From Tetragonia tetragonoides (taxonomy: Eukaryota > Streptophyta > Magnoliopsida > Caryophyllales > Aizoaceae), in contig CM076144.1 of assembly GCA_038025085.1 (NCBI GenBank), forward strand, positions 16,446,001 to 16,510,000: a stretch of 64,000 nucleotides of DNA, written 5' to 3'. Numbering within the stretch: the first letter of the stretch is position 1; each line of letters begins with the position of its first letter. Of this stretch, positions 24,601 through 36,271 are shown in pieces. The notes below the pieces were generated by a model that ran no database searches, had not been told where the DNA came from, and saw nothing but the letters and a program-made list of their open reading frames with translations. The translations under genes were made by a program, and so were the position numbers.

Positions 24601-24965
24601 CAATTTAACCTACTCCATCTACCCTCCAAATTTCTAGGTTTTCAACTATTTCACACTCCATTCTACCATCGATAAAATCATAATCAATCAATTTAGTCCC
24701 ACCAAAGTCACAAATTTTCAGTTCCAACTACAAAAAAAGCTAACTAATTTCCACGTTATCGTCGACCATAATACTAATTGGCCACTCTCTATCTCTCTCT
24801 TTTTCATTCATCAAAATTAACATACTCCATTTACCCCCAAATTTATAGGTTTTCAACTATTTCACACTCTATTCTATCATCGAAAACCTAAATCAATTTT
24901 AATTTAGTCCCACTAAAATCACAACTTTCGGTTCCAACTTAAAAAACAACCAAACTAATTTCAAC
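24505..24965. repeat. Tandem duplication of ~245 bp with CT expansion
   Basis: The unit begins TATCGTCGACCATAATACTAA at 24507 and again at 24757 and continues through shared CATACTCC, AGGTTTTCAACTATTTCACA and TTTAGTCCCAC. In the first copy the CT tract is expanded to 69 bp (24529-24597). In the second it is only a short, interrupted CT tract. Confidence 0.75.
24529..24597. repeat. (CT)n microsatellite
   Basis: Uninterrupted CT dinucleotide within the first copy of the tandem duplication. Confidence 0.95.
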
Positions 24966-25990
24966 AATTTAACACATGCATGTCCAAATTATCGATGAAA
25001 GACAATATCTATAGCATAATTGAAGAATTTCAGAACATAATTAACCATATCAATTTGTTTTGGGGCCAATTTCAACAACACTAACCTCTTCAATGGGCGC
25101 GCTTCAATGATTGATTTTGCTTTCGTACTGGGCAAATGAAAATGGATCAACAATGGAGGAAAGCTACACGTTTTCTTCTTCACAGGGGCTCGAAAATGTA
25201 GGATTATAGGAAATTTCTAATTTACAGAGGAACAAGATAGTGAGAGAGAAGAGGGGAAGGTGGTGGGCGTGGGTTTCTTTTTTTTTTTTAAATGCAAGCA
25301 ACGGTTGTTTTACAAGAGTAATTGCTTTGCCAAAAAAAATTAAATGAAAAAGAAACACCAAAAGGCCCAGCCGGTTACAAGTTAGAAGCAATGGACGACC
25401 TCTGATGAGTTGACTTCATCAAACGGCAATAATTTAATTTTGTGTCCGCACTATACCGTGCGACACAACATATGAGAAGCGCCACATGCAAAAATGCAAG
25501 ATTCCCATTTTCTCTCTCCTCACTCCTCAAAGTTTGCCCCATCTTACCCATCTATTTCTCTCTCCTAAATATTTACATTATTGGCTTATATATTTTTGTG
25601 AAATGTAGTATTGTAAATAAATTATTAAACTTGAATTGAAATAATCTTCGGCTTTGGTTCTAATATCTCGTTTACTATTTTTTAGCTTTTTGTTTTAATT
25701 TTGGATTTTAATTTATATTTTATAATGATAAAGATGAGAATTACTAGTAAAAAAATCACATAACACAACCCTATATTTCTTATTTAAAATTTTATATTAA
25801 CTTAAAATAATGCAACAAACAATAGATTTTTTTCCACCTTCACACAATACTAAAAGCACACTCATTCAAACATTACAATTTCAACTTACTTAAAAAAAGA
25901 TAACGCATACAAAAATAAAAGCAAACTTTTAACTTACAAAGTACATGTTTTTTTGTTTTTTTTAAACTTAAATTTAAAAATACATCACTA
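24966..25990. other. Intergenic, AT-rich
   Basis: No gene supported. The right part (about 25800-25990) is the 3' flank of the Harbinger transposase relic and may hold that element's terminal repeat, but no terminal repeat could be paired. Confidence 0.35.
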
Positions 25991-27248
25991 CTAATGAGCA
26001 GCTGGAAATGTTTTCCACACATGTTCAACCAGATCGGCTTTCAGTTGTTCGTGTATTCCTCGATTCCTAACACGCATATATCGCCGAACAAAAGTTATAA
26101 ATTCGTCAAGAGGGGGGTCGTGTACGGGAATTGCCATACTTACAAAATCTTCAGGTTGCTCATATGTGTTTTCCGGATCGATAATAAAAGCATATGATTC
26201 TCGTTCATCTTCTACGATCATATTGTGCATTATAATGCAAGTAATAATTATATCTTTTAATACTTCCTATTTCCACATACGTGCTGAACCACGAACAATC
26301 GTAAATCGAGCTTGAAGCACTCCAAATGCTCGCTCGACATCTTTCCTCGCCCCTTCCTGGCGTTCAGTGAATAACTTCCTTTTCGGCCCTTGAGGAAGTG
26401 AAATTGTTTTAACAAATGTTGACCACTCCGGATAAATATCATCTGTTAGATAATATCCCAAGTTGTACTCTGTGTGGTTCACCTTGTAAGTGATTTTAGG
26501 AGCTCGCCCTACATATACTTCATCGAAAATAGGTGATCGAGCAAGTAAATTGAGGTCATTGTTTGAACCGAGCACGCCAAAGAATGCGTGCCATATCCAC
26601 AAGTCTCTTGAAGCAAATGTCTCAAGCATGATTATTGGCTTCCCACTAGCTCGAGCATATTGGCCTTTTCACGCAACTGAGCAATTTTTTCATTCCGAAT
26701 GCATACAATCTATACTCCCCATCATACCAGGAAACCCTTGTTGCTTTCCCCATCTCATAAGTCGTTCAATGTCAGCAGCATTAGGCTTTCTCAAATAATC
26801 AACGGAGTATTTCGAGATGATAGCTTTAGCAAATCTCTTAACACACAACAACGTTGTGGTTTCAGCAATACATATGTATTCATCAATAAAATCAGCGGCT
26901 ACACCATAGGCTAACATACGTAAAGCTGCAATATATTTTTGTAATGTAGATAGTCCACTCCTACCAAGACTATCTACCCTCTATTCAAACCATGGATATA
27001 TCTTCCTTAGTAACGCCATTCACAATGCGAAGAAACAGAGACCTTCGCATCCTGAATCGTCGTCGAAACATCTCATCAGAATATGTAGGATGGGGATCGA
27101 AATAATCTTTGAAGAGACGGGCGTGACCCGCTTCACGATTCCTCTCTATATAAGCTTGAGGCCTTCTTAGGACACTAGAAGACCCTGGATTTAGTATGAA
27201 CTCATTTAGCACTTGTATGTCTTGTTCATCTTGTGGATCTTCTTCCAT
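25991..27248 (-). pseudogene. PIF/Harbinger DDE transposase relic
   Basis: The cut-and-paste transposase keeps all three motifs of its catalytic core: MGSIDCMH (first Asp, near 26700), YYLTDDIYPEW (second Asp, near 26450) and QEGARKDVERAFG (Glu, near 26330). It is dead: two tryptophan codons just after the first motif (near 26689 and 26668) are TGA, a TAG follows RMWK near 26265, and a frameshift lies near 26990. The N-terminal segment (27248-26985) includes FRRRFRMRRSLFLRIV, the conserved helix of this family. The C-terminal part has MHNMIVEDERE, also characteristic. Length is close to a full transposase (about 420 codons). Confidence 0.85.
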
Positions 27249-27841
27249 ACAAGTTGCTATTAACTCTTACTAGGTCATAATTGTATATGGATTGAAGTCG
27301 TCGGACATTATTTGGAATGGTTTAATGAAAGAAAGGTTCAGTGAGAAAAGGAGAACTTTCAATGAGGGTGTTTGATCTTTTATGTATCAAATAAAATATA
27401 TTAATTGGTTTCACATATATAGAGGTAGGGTGCCTTTTCGTACTCTGAAAAGGTAAAAATTTGTTGTTTCAGAACTCAAAAAGGCGGATGCCTTTTCACA
27501 CCTTCGAAGGGCGGGGTGCTCTTCGCACCCTCCAAATGGTTGGATGTCTCAAAATATTTTTGTACGACACGAGACATTACAAAAATAAAAAAAGTAAACA
27601 AATAGTACTTGAATTAAAAATTTAAAATTACATATTTTTCCCAATTTTAAATGGTACTTAAATTAAATTAAACGGCTAATATTAACTTACACTAGCTACT
27701 AATTAAACATGAAATAAAAACACACCTAAATTAACTAAAGGTTAAAATTAAATTAAAAGTACTTAACATAAACTAGCGCTTAATTTAAAACTAATTAAAG
27801 CATATATTTTTTTTAGTGCGCTAGTCACACAAACTACAATA
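27249..27841. other. Spacer between the two Harbinger ORFs
   Basis: AT-rich. At about 27425-27545 it has a cluster of GC-richer short inverted repeats, for example GGGTGC-TCTTC-GCACCC. No ORF. Confidence 0.45.
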
Positions 27842-28992
27842 TTAATCTATCATACTGAGTAGATTGTCCATCCTTTTTTGAAAAATGCGAAGTTGTTGTG
27901 GATTCATGGTGGAGGTGTCCATTGTTAGAAGTTGAACTTCTAGCTCTTGTTCTTTAAGCGCATTTTGATTAGAAAGCGCTACTGTTAGCGAATTCAGTGC
28001 ATTCATTTTCTTAATATGGGCATCATTGTATATACTCATTCGGGCAGTTGCTTGTGTCACCTTATCGATGTCAGCGGCGGCTCCTTTTCCCCTAGTATTC
28101 CTTTTTGCCGCTTTTTGGTCAATTGGACGCTCCATCGGTCGAGCTTCACTCCCCTCACCTTCTTCAGCATTTGATCCAGAGGTATAGGTTCCACACTCGT
28201 TCACCTTTGACCTCTTGCTACTTGAACTTTGACATAAAATTATATAAGTTTGCCATTTGGGTTCATCCTTCAGCATTCTCCATGCCACCTGATACTTGAA
28301 TGACTTACCCGTTTCTACCTTGTACAATTCCTCCGTTTCAAGCATAACCAAATTTTCATTGTAACCACTACAGTGATGTTGAAGTATTTGGCTATGACAT
28401 CCGACATATTTAGAGACACTTTGGGAGATGCCACCAAAATGTTTTTGCAATTGCATAATATTTCTATTGTCATACAGACCTTGACCAACCTCTATGATAC
28501 TCTAAGACACGCTCCCGAAAAGTGTCAGATTTTTTATCTATGCCAACCACATGGTATTTTGAAACGTTTAACCAAGAGCTGAGTATCGAAGTTACCTCAT
28601 CTGGAGTCCATATTTGGTATCTTTGTCTTGTTCTTCTAGACGTTGGCGTCACTTGTTCGACTGGAGATTCGTCTCCGACGACTGACTGTTGAATATGGGA
28701 ATCATACCCGAATATTCTCATTTGTGGCTCTTCATCTGGAAAGTTAGGCACATTTGAGAGGTTAAGATCAAAACCCCCAAAATTAGATTGGGTGTCACTT
28801 TTTGAAATTGAGCATATGGATCTTGTGAAAAAACAAAATTATTTGCTGAATGGTTAGGTGTAGAGAAGTTTTGACTTGCGTAAGTGGAAAAATTTTGTGG
28901 GTCTGAGGAATTTGTGGGTTAATCGGATATTGGTTCTGATAATCATAGGAATTCTCAAAATTTGAATTTTGAAAATTATGATTTCTAGACAT
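27842..28992 (-). pseudogene. Harbinger-associated Myb/trihelix-like protein relic
   Basis: The partner protein of PIF/Harbinger transposase binds element ends. The start at 28992 opens an Asn/Gln/Pro-rich leader (SRNHNFQNSNFENSY). After a frameshift near 28805 comes the SANT-like region QRYQIWTPDEVTSILSSWL with VVGIDKKSDTF. A second frame break lies near 28465. The last frame (28456-27842) has the KFKYQVAW-type block (SFKYQVAWRMLKDEPKW), then an acidic/basic linker and a C-terminal coiled coil ending DNLLSMID. This matches plant proteins annotated as NAM-associated or glutathione S-transferase T3-like by domain order (from memory). Confidence 0.75.
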
Positions 28993-29572
28993 AATTTGTA
29001 ACAAAATTAATTTTAAACAAAGCACTACTAGATATGAAGCAAAGAAACTTTCACGGAGGTTGGATGGAGATGTGAAAAATAATCTAACCATATCCAAGTT
29101 ATTTATAGACCAAATTATTTTTTATTCTCTTTTCATTTTTTTATGGACACAATTATTTTCAATAGTTTTTATATAGATTCTAAAACTACAGACAATAACA
29201 GCCACAATTTTTTCACACGGCCACGTGCTAGCTTCATCAGCCTATGTAATTTGTTCCATAGCAAAAAAAAAAAAATGAAGTTTGTTTCGTTAAAGCTAGC
29301 TGGCAATAAAAACATGATTTTTTCTTTGAAAAATAGCCACTGGCAGCATTTCTTTAATAAATGACACTACCAGGCGTAGCAGCATTTCATTTCACTACAA
29401 ATAAAGGCATGAGTTACTTTACACATGGCATGTTTTATTGGATTAAGCTTAAATACCCCATGTGCAATTTCAGCATGAAATTGGAATCATGTTGTACGTG
29501 CATTTGGTTCTCAAACCCCCCATTTTCTTCCCTTGAGTGAGTGGCGTGACTTTCACAGGTAAATACTTGATG
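28993..29572. other. Left flank of element A
   Basis: No gene supported. Around 29340-29400 the phrase CAGCATTT recurs near CACTAC motifs. The last 5 bp before element A (29573-29577, CCTAC) are its target duplication. Confidence 0.4.
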
Positions 29573-29577
29573 CCTAC

Positions 29578-31149
29578 TATAAGAACCATCGCCTTTCGGC
29601 GCTAATTGAAATATTTAATTGGAATTAATGGTTCTTAAATAATACGTCATATGCAATTTAAATTAATTATGGGGAATAACAATTTGCAAATAATGAAGCC
29701 GCCACCAATTTTTAAGGAAACAATTGGAAACCATCAAAAAGTGCACCCAACTCCTATTGAGAATTGACTCATACCCATGGGGCTAAATATTGGGTTCGGG
29801 GGTGTAGGTACGAAATAAACAAAACGAATCTCATCTAAATTGCCCGAATAAACGGCCTCTACTAAGCCTATCCATGTCAAATATTTATCTATGCTATATG
29901 GTTCCACATAAATCCGGTCGTCCAAGATCCTACTTTTACTAGGCGGGTTAAAGACAACCAAATTACCTATGTTATCACTTTGCACAATTTATATCCAATT
30001 TATATGCATACTATTATCAAACATAAACAAGAGATAAGAGCAATAATTTAACGCTCCAACCTACCACATTTTGCTAAACGCGCTAAGCATTGCATATGGA
30101 CATCAATAAATTTGTTAGTAACTTCAAACGAAGAACAATGCAAAAATATCAACTTTATGCTAAAATAAACCTAGGAGGTTGCTACATGCATGCACAAACT
30201 ATAAAAAGGATGCAAACTTGCATAAACTAATAAAAAGATGCGAACTTGCATAAACTAATAAAAAGATGCAAATTTTAAATTAAGATAATCATGCATAATT
30301 ATTTACAAAGACCCAAACATGCAAATTTATTCAACCATAATCAAAAGCTAAATAAAACATGATTATAAACAATAAACAAGAGATTTAATAAAGAATTTAG
30401 GCCCTCAGGATGGTTAACTTGGACGTTATATTCGAACGAGACGAGTAGAATTGGAATTGCTCTTCAATCTTGGGTGCTAGGTTGGGTGCAATGGCTTGCT
30501 TGAGCCTTCAAAATCTGAATTCTCTTTGATTTGGGAAAATTTGTGCTCTCAATGCTCTCAAAATTATAAACTGCCAACCTCTCTCAAAAGAGGGTGAAAG
30601 GAAGTATTTATAGAGTTAGGGGACGGAATTAAGGACTTAGGGTAAGAAACCCGGCGCCAAAACTCGCCCAGCTAAAAAACAGGCCCAGCGGCCATAAGGA
30701 AGGCAGCTGGAGCCCAGCGACTGCCGCAGAAGCTCAACGGCAGTGCCGCTGGGCCCAGCGGCTGCCCTGAGGGCCCCCACTGTCACGCGTGTGCCGCCGG
30801 ATTGACAGCGTCAGCCGCTGGGCCAGGAGGCACGCGCGTGTCTAAGGTTTTTTGACCTTTTGTGCTCAGTAAATTACGAAATTGTCCTTTTGCGGACCCA
30901 AGGGGTCGGGATTGAGCGGTTTTGACCCAAATCTTCGAGACGCGATATCTCTTGATCCGAGAACCTAATTGAGGCAAGGTCAAAGGCGTTGGAATCCTTA
31001 TAACAAGGGCTATCCAAAGATTGAGGTTTCAAGGAATTTGGTCTAGATTTTCGAGCAATGTCCTTTTCTACTTACGTCCATGTTGATCCATTACCATCAT
31101 CATCGGGCGTTGCGGTGCCAGGGGATGAGAACCGATTAGGGTGTCTACA
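29578..31149 (-). repeat. Element A 3' LTR
   Basis: 1572 bp on the plus-strand left side. It begins TATAAGAACC (canonical TG changed to TA) and ends GTGTCTACA. Sense strand is minus, so the element reads TGTAGACACCC first. It contains a minus-strand TATA box CTATAAATA at 30605-30613 downstream of a GC-rich AGCGGC block (about 30650-30835). Confidence 0.92.
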
Positions 31150-31163
31150 GAAGCCCCAACTTT
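31150..31163 (-). other. Element A polypurine-tract region
   Basis: On the minus strand AAAGTTGGGGCTTC abuts the 3' LTR. Element B has AAAGTGGGGGCTTC at the same place (44925-44938), which supports both boundaries. Confidence 0.65.
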
Positions 31164-31296
31164 GGCCGAGCTTGTGAAAGCGAAGGTTAAAGTATTTGCT
31201 AAAAAATGCCTGGAGTGTTTTTTTTTGTTTTGAAAATGCTTATGTTAGAGAAAAGATAGAAAGGTAGATCCTGACCTCTTGTGGTCAGGGTTACCT

Positions 31297-31560
31297 GCTT
31301 TGCGGGTGCCAACATGACGCTAATTTTAATAGCCTCGACGTCAAAGAGTGTTGCATAGCTCTGCTTTGCGGGTGCCAACGTGACGTTAATTTTAATCGCC
31401 TCAACATCAAAGAGCGTTGTGTAGCTCTGCTTTGCGGGTGCCAACGTGACGCTAATTTTAATAGCCTCAATATCGAAGAGCGTTGCGTAGCTCTACTTTG
31501 CGGGTGCCAACATGACGCTAATTTTAATAGCCTCAACATCGAAGAGCGTTGCAGAGCTCT
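31297..31560. repeat. Element A: four 66-bp tandem repeats
   Basis: Exactly four units of 66 bp, each beginning (G/A)CTTTGCGGGTGCCAAC and containing ACG(C/T)TAATTTTAAT. Because 66 is a multiple of three, the minus strand reads as a 22-residue repeat, but there is no sign of a gene. Position is between the 3' LTR and the antisense genes, where Tat-lineage elements often amplify repeats. Confidence 0.92.
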
Positions 31561-31784
31561 GCTTCAATAATTCTTGTGTCTTGGAAAATTGTGCCTACAA
31601 AAATTAGATAAAGTGCCTATGCCTGCGAAAATTAGATCGAATGCATGTGCCTGCGAAAATAGATAATAACGGGTCTCTAGGATAGGAAACCTTATTGTGG
31701 GGGCAAAAGAGTCATTTTAGGTGACATGCCCGTATCTCCCCGACTTCTAACGGTCGAGAAATGCAATACCTCGCGGAATTTGAA

Positions 31785-32030
31785 CTTGCGGGCCCGCCCC
31801 GTGAGAGGCGGAAGAGAAATTGGGTTCAGCGGCCAGGCGCAGGGCCGCTGAGGGCTGGGCGGCTTTATCGGGCCCGCTCAGCGGCTCAGTTGTCCGTGCG
31901 GTGGTGCTGAGGGTAGCCGCCCAGCCTGGCGGTTCTGCCGCCGGGGCCTGCGGCTAGGCCGCCAGGGCCAGCGGCTGGGCCGCGGTGCCTTGGTGGCCCT
32001 GAACCGGGCTGCTAGGCCGGCTTAGAGGCG
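31785..32030. promoter_or_regulatory. GC-rich GCGGC block upstream of aORF1 (element A)
   Basis: About 245 bp, strongly GC-rich, with many AGCGGC/GCCGCT motifs in both orientations. It lies about 310 bp upstream of the aORF1 start at 32339. The same type of block lies in the LTR next to its TATA box and before aORF2 (35970-36125). Regulatory role inferred from position. Confidence 0.45.
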
Positions 32031-32338
32031 CGGTTGGGGTTTTATTTGGGGGAGAGCCAAATTTTGGGTCATTTCTTCCCCAAAATTTCGAGACTCTCTC
32101 TCTCTCTACCTCCATTGTTGCCCAAACTTTATTTCTTGCTCAAATTTACTCAAATTTGTTCCTTTTTTCTTGCATTTGGTTGGTTTTGCATAATCTTTGC
32201 ATAATTTGAAGTTTATTTGTGATTTCTCACAAATTTGGGGTGAATTTGAGAGTGGGTCTTTGAAACCCTTGGAGAGAGAAAATCCAAAATGCTCCATTTT
32301 TGCTTGTTGTTCTTGCTTGCTTTGTTCATCCTTCTTCC

Positions 32339-35300
32339 ATGGCTCCAAAATTGGCAAGGAAGAGGAGTAGAAGGGCCGAGGTGCGAGAGGAGGTCGAGGA
32401 GATCGACATTTTTACCAAGGCTTTTCCCTCTCATGTGAAGCCTTCAAAGAGGAGGCCTAATGTGGCTTTCCCTCAAGATCGATACACCCGGTCGGATAGG
32501 ATGCCCGACATTGTTTGGGATCGATCGGAGTTGCTTTTCCGGCCGGCGACTCATTTGAGCTCTCGGGCTTCCAAGTTCGTGGTAAGCCTCAAACTTTGAA
32601 TTCATAGTTTTTTATGCATTGAATTTAAGTTTATGTGCTTGCCTTGAGTAGAATTTGTGTAGAAATTGTATGCAATTGTCAAGCTTGTAGCGCATGTGAT
32701 CTTGCGCGGTTTGAACGAACTTAGAAGCATGCCTAGGATTGAACATTTGATGAAAATGTGAACCTAAGAGGTTGCAAACTTGATCATAGGAACCTGATGG
32801 GAATTTGAAGGCCCATGGAAACTATGGCTCTTCAATGAGGCTTTATAAAATCTTGCCCAAAGAGGTGCAGGATACGGTTTTGAATGGGGGGTTTGGGCCC
32901 CTTTTGAAAGCGGCGGACTCGGTTGAGCGAGTCAAGAGATGTATTGTTCGTTTATTTCTGGAACGTTTTTGGGACACTACCAATACGTTCCATTTCCCTA
33001 ATAGGGAAATGATTATCACTCCTTCGGAGTTTTCTATGTTGACCGGGGTACCTTGCGTGGGTACGTCCATCGTCTACGACGTTTCCATTTGGAAGCGTAA
33101 GGCGGAGATGATGGAGATGTTTGGCCCCTGGGGGAACACTTGGGGTCACCATTATCGTTTCTATAGCGAGCTTTTTACTGCTTTGAAGGACCCGAGGTAT
33201 AAGAGGAATACCTCGGTGGAGCAAAAGGCGAGGATGTTTATCGCCTACCTCCTTGCCACCACCATCTTTAGTGATAAGGGGGAGCGTATTCATGCTATTT
33301 ACCTCCCGAGCTTGCTACACCGGGAGAGAGTACAACTGGGGGTTTCCGGGCTACGCCAACCTCTTGAGATGCATGCGGTTTGCCTGCCGCGTGAACGATG
33401 AGGGGTACAAGCAGTCGACTCTTCCTCCCGTGAGCTTATGCGGTTTTTGGAAGGTGTTGCAGGTGCGTTTTCTCTTTGTATCTGCTTTTCGTGATTTTAA
33501 GTGTGCGGTGCTTAATTTCATGTTTAGATGCAGCCTTGGTTTTTTGAGCACTTCCCGGACATGGCGTCTACGGGCTGGGAGTTAGACTTCCCGGTTTGTA
33601 GGGCATGGCGTCATAGGGGTCCTGTGCCTCTGCAGACTCTTCAGCAGTATAGGGAGGCCCTCTTGCGCTTAGACTGGCACAAGGTAACGTAATATTTGCT
33701 TTTTGTTGCATGGATTATATTTCTTGGTGCGGAAATATCTTATATTGCATGTTTGCGCAGATTGACTACTTCTCATGGGCGAAGTATCATGGGTTGGTCT
33801 TGGATTCCATCCTGGCATCTAGGGCGGTGGACCGTCAGAGGATCCTGATTGCGGGTCCATTCTCTTTGAGTGGTATCTAGGAGAGCGGATCTTCCGCCAG
33901 GTTTATCCTGACTTGGCGGGGCCGAGGATTCCTTCGGATTCTCCCTCAACCATGTTCTTGGTGAGGTGCTTGTCTCGCGAGCAGGTTGCGGAGGCCATGG
34001 TGGGCTCGGATGCTATGCGGTATTTGAGGGAGCCTGCGAAGGACCTTGCGGGGCACTATGAGCAGTTCCGTCGTGATCACCTCATGCCTTCGTTTGTGGG
34101 TTTGAAGGTAAGAATTTAATGCTTGATATTCTATGCCTTTCCTATCTTGTTGGATGCTAACTTACTTTGCTTCGTACGAGCCTCGGGTTGACGACCTCGA
34201 TGTGGATGTCCCGGACATGTGGGTCCGAGGTCGGGACTATGGCGGGAAGGAGTGCTGGGGGGGAAGTCCGCATGACGGAGGACCTTGATGAGGACATCCA
34301 GGGCCTTCCTCTTCCAGTTGGGCATCCAGGGGTAAATTCGTAATTTTACCGACGTGTGCTATACTTTACCGTTTTGTATGCTTGTACTGACTTTTCTTTG
34401 TGTAGCTTGATCGTGAGCAGACCGGGAAGGTCTTCAAGATGATGTATGCCATGAAGTCCTGGATATCCCGGGCTCTTTCAAAGTGATGCATAAAACTCAA
34501 CGGATTTACGCAACACAACGGCTAATCAACTCGTTCTCTAACCAAAGAAGAAATCTTTTGTGGGTTTTTGTGTTTATATCAAAGGAAAGCAATAAAGGAT
34601 ATGACTTGGATAAAGTTTCCACCATCAAGCCTAAACAACTTGAGTAATTCAAGGCTAAAGTACTTAAACAACCACCAGGAAACAATCAAATCGACGAAAA
34701 CCAGAGTAACTAGTGATAAAGCAAATTAAGCACCACACTAATTACAATAGCATTCGATTTCCTACTCCTCTCAAGAACACTCAAGCAATTAAGCACTAAG
34801 TATTTTAGAGAAAGAATAAACCAAGCTCAAATGCTTAAAAGAGATAACACTGTCATTTTCATTTTCATTTTCATGAAGTCCTGGATATCCCGGGCTCTTT
34901 CAAAGGGTACTTTCTCAAGAGCTGACTTGGACAAGGTAAACTTGATTTTGCATTTTCAAAGTTACATGCTTTGAGAAATGTATCTTATGTATTTTTGGTG
35001 GGCTGCAGGTTGAGTACCGTCGACCCCTTCCTCGTCGGTCACGACAGGTAGTGTTGTCGGATGATGAGGTCGTGAGCTCTCCTGAGCGTAGCCCTTCGTG
35101 CGAGAGGAGCCCTCGGAGGGAGAGTCCTAGGAGGGAGGGGGTGCCTGTACATCGGACGGACCATCCTGGTGGGAGTAGGATGACTCCATATGTGGAGCCT
35201 ACTCCTATGCCTATGCCGATGTATCCTTCTTATCCTGGGTATGCGGGGTATCCTTCATATGGTGGTCATTACTACCAGCATCCGGTTCCTGCTCCTATGA

Positions 35301-35518
35301 TGCCTACCATACCTCCTCGTTCTTCGTGGGGGTATGATTCGAGCTATGCCGGGGAAGGGAGTTCATACCGGGAGCCTGCCCGACATTCTTCTTTTGACCC
35401 TAGCCAGGTCGTGGCGTCGATCTTTGGTGACGAGCCGCGGAGGTCGGAGGACCACTTTGAGGTGCCCCGTACGGATGTTGGTGCAGGTGATGACTTTTAT
35501 GATAATGTATTTGTGTGA
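32339..35518 (+). pseudogene. Element A antisense gene 1 (aORF1), PMD-like, seven exons
   Basis: On the strand opposite to pol. Exons: 32339-32581, 32811-33462, 33534-33683, 33761-34107, 34181-34331, 34406-34483 plus 34906-34935 (split by an insertion), and 35009-35518; all introns are GT-AG, 71-229 nt. Exon 1 starts MAPKLARKRSRR, a basic leader. Exon 2 carries LFLERFWDTTNTFHFP and REMIITPSEFSMLTGV, matching the plant mobile domain (PMD) pattern. The last exon is Arg/Ser-rich, then Pro/Tyr/Met-rich. Every exon aligns with one in element B at 46438-49177. Damage: a GA-type frameshift near 33320-33330, one-base shifts in exons 4 (near 33865) and 5 (G-run near 34260), and the exon 6 insertion. 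Function unknown; host PMD proteins (MAIN/MAIL1) act in transposon silencing, but that need not apply here. Confidence 0.75.
34451..34905 (+). repeat. 389-bp insertion flanked by a 33-bp direct duplication
   Basis: The 33-bp segment 34451-34483 is repeated exactly at 34873-34905, with 389 bp of unrelated AT-rich DNA between, ending in three TTTTCA units. Removing one duplicate and the insert restores a 108-nt exon 6, the same length as exon 6 of element B. The perfect duplicates imply a recent event. Confidence 0.9.
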
Positions 35519-36271
35519 AATACATTTTGAACATTTGTTTTGGACAAACATTCGGACTTTGCTTGTAAATATTGCTTATTTATTGGTCCCTGCATATAAT
35601 TAGGCTAATGCAAATGCACAAGTAGTCAAGCAAAAGCGTAAGTGATAGCCATTTAGCAAAAAATTGGTACAACCAAAAGGTTAAAAATTGGGTGTACCCT
35701 ATCCCCCCTAAAAAAAAATGAAAAAAGGAAAGGGGTGAAAAAATGAAATGGAAATAATAAGTAAAAAAAGGGATTAATAAAAAAGATATAAAGAAGAAAA
35801 GATGATAATCATCCAAAAAGAAATAAGGAAATTGTGGAGTTTCCATAAATAATAAGGAAATAGTACAAAATAGAAATAATAATGAAAATAGGAAATAGAG
35901 CCAAATTGGAGTCCAAATCGGTTAAGGAAAGTGTCCAAAATTTAGAGAAAAAAGGGTCTTGTCTCGAGAGATAGCCCGGCGGCCAAAGGGAGGCGTCCAG
36001 CGGCACACGCGAAGCAGCGGGGGCGAAAATAGGGGCCGCCAGGCTCCAGCGGCTGGGCCTGGGCTGCTCTAACGGGGCCGCTAGGCCTCCAGCGGCTGTC
36101 CCAGGGGCCGCCGAAGCCCCTTTTTGACGGGTTGCCTTATTTTTTCGTCTTTTTCGTGCGAGCCCTATATAAGCCTTGGGTTAGTCCGGTTTTCGGACAT
36201 CACCTTCATAGTTTACTAGCAATAGAGAGCTTTTAGAGAGAGAAACCTCCCAATTAATTTAGATTTCAGCC
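35519..36271. promoter_or_regulatory. Promoter region of aORF2 (element A)
   Basis: Begins with AT/A-rich 3' flank of aORF1, then a GC-rich GCGGC block at about 35970-36125, then CTATATAAG at 36165-36173, about 100 bp before the aORF2 start. The order, GC block then TATA box, matches the LTR promoter. This is the clearest promoter candidate for an antisense transcript in the element. Confidence 0.6.

Larger units (their letters stand above)
25991..28992 (-). mobile_element. Decayed PIF/Harbinger transposon
   Basis: Carries both genes of the superfamily in the same orientation: a Myb/trihelix-like DNA-binding ORF (27842-28992) followed by a DDE transposase (25991-27248). Both are broken. The limits given are those of the coding relics; terminal inverted repeats and the TTA/TAA target duplication were not found. 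Confidence 0.75.

Noticed and set aside
24438..24629. ORF encoding an Arg-Glu dipeptide repeat.
   Set aside because: Translation of the CT/GA microsatellite.
29335..29410. Possible second end of the CACTA element that starts at 10723 (CACTAC and CAGCATTT motifs).
   Set aside because: The CACTAC motif is in the same orientation as the first end, not inverted, and the following bases do not match CAAGAAAAC.
31199..31539. Minus-strand ORFs with a 22-residue repeat.
   Set aside because: They arise only because the 66-bp tandem repeat is a multiple of three; no start context or flanking coding signal.
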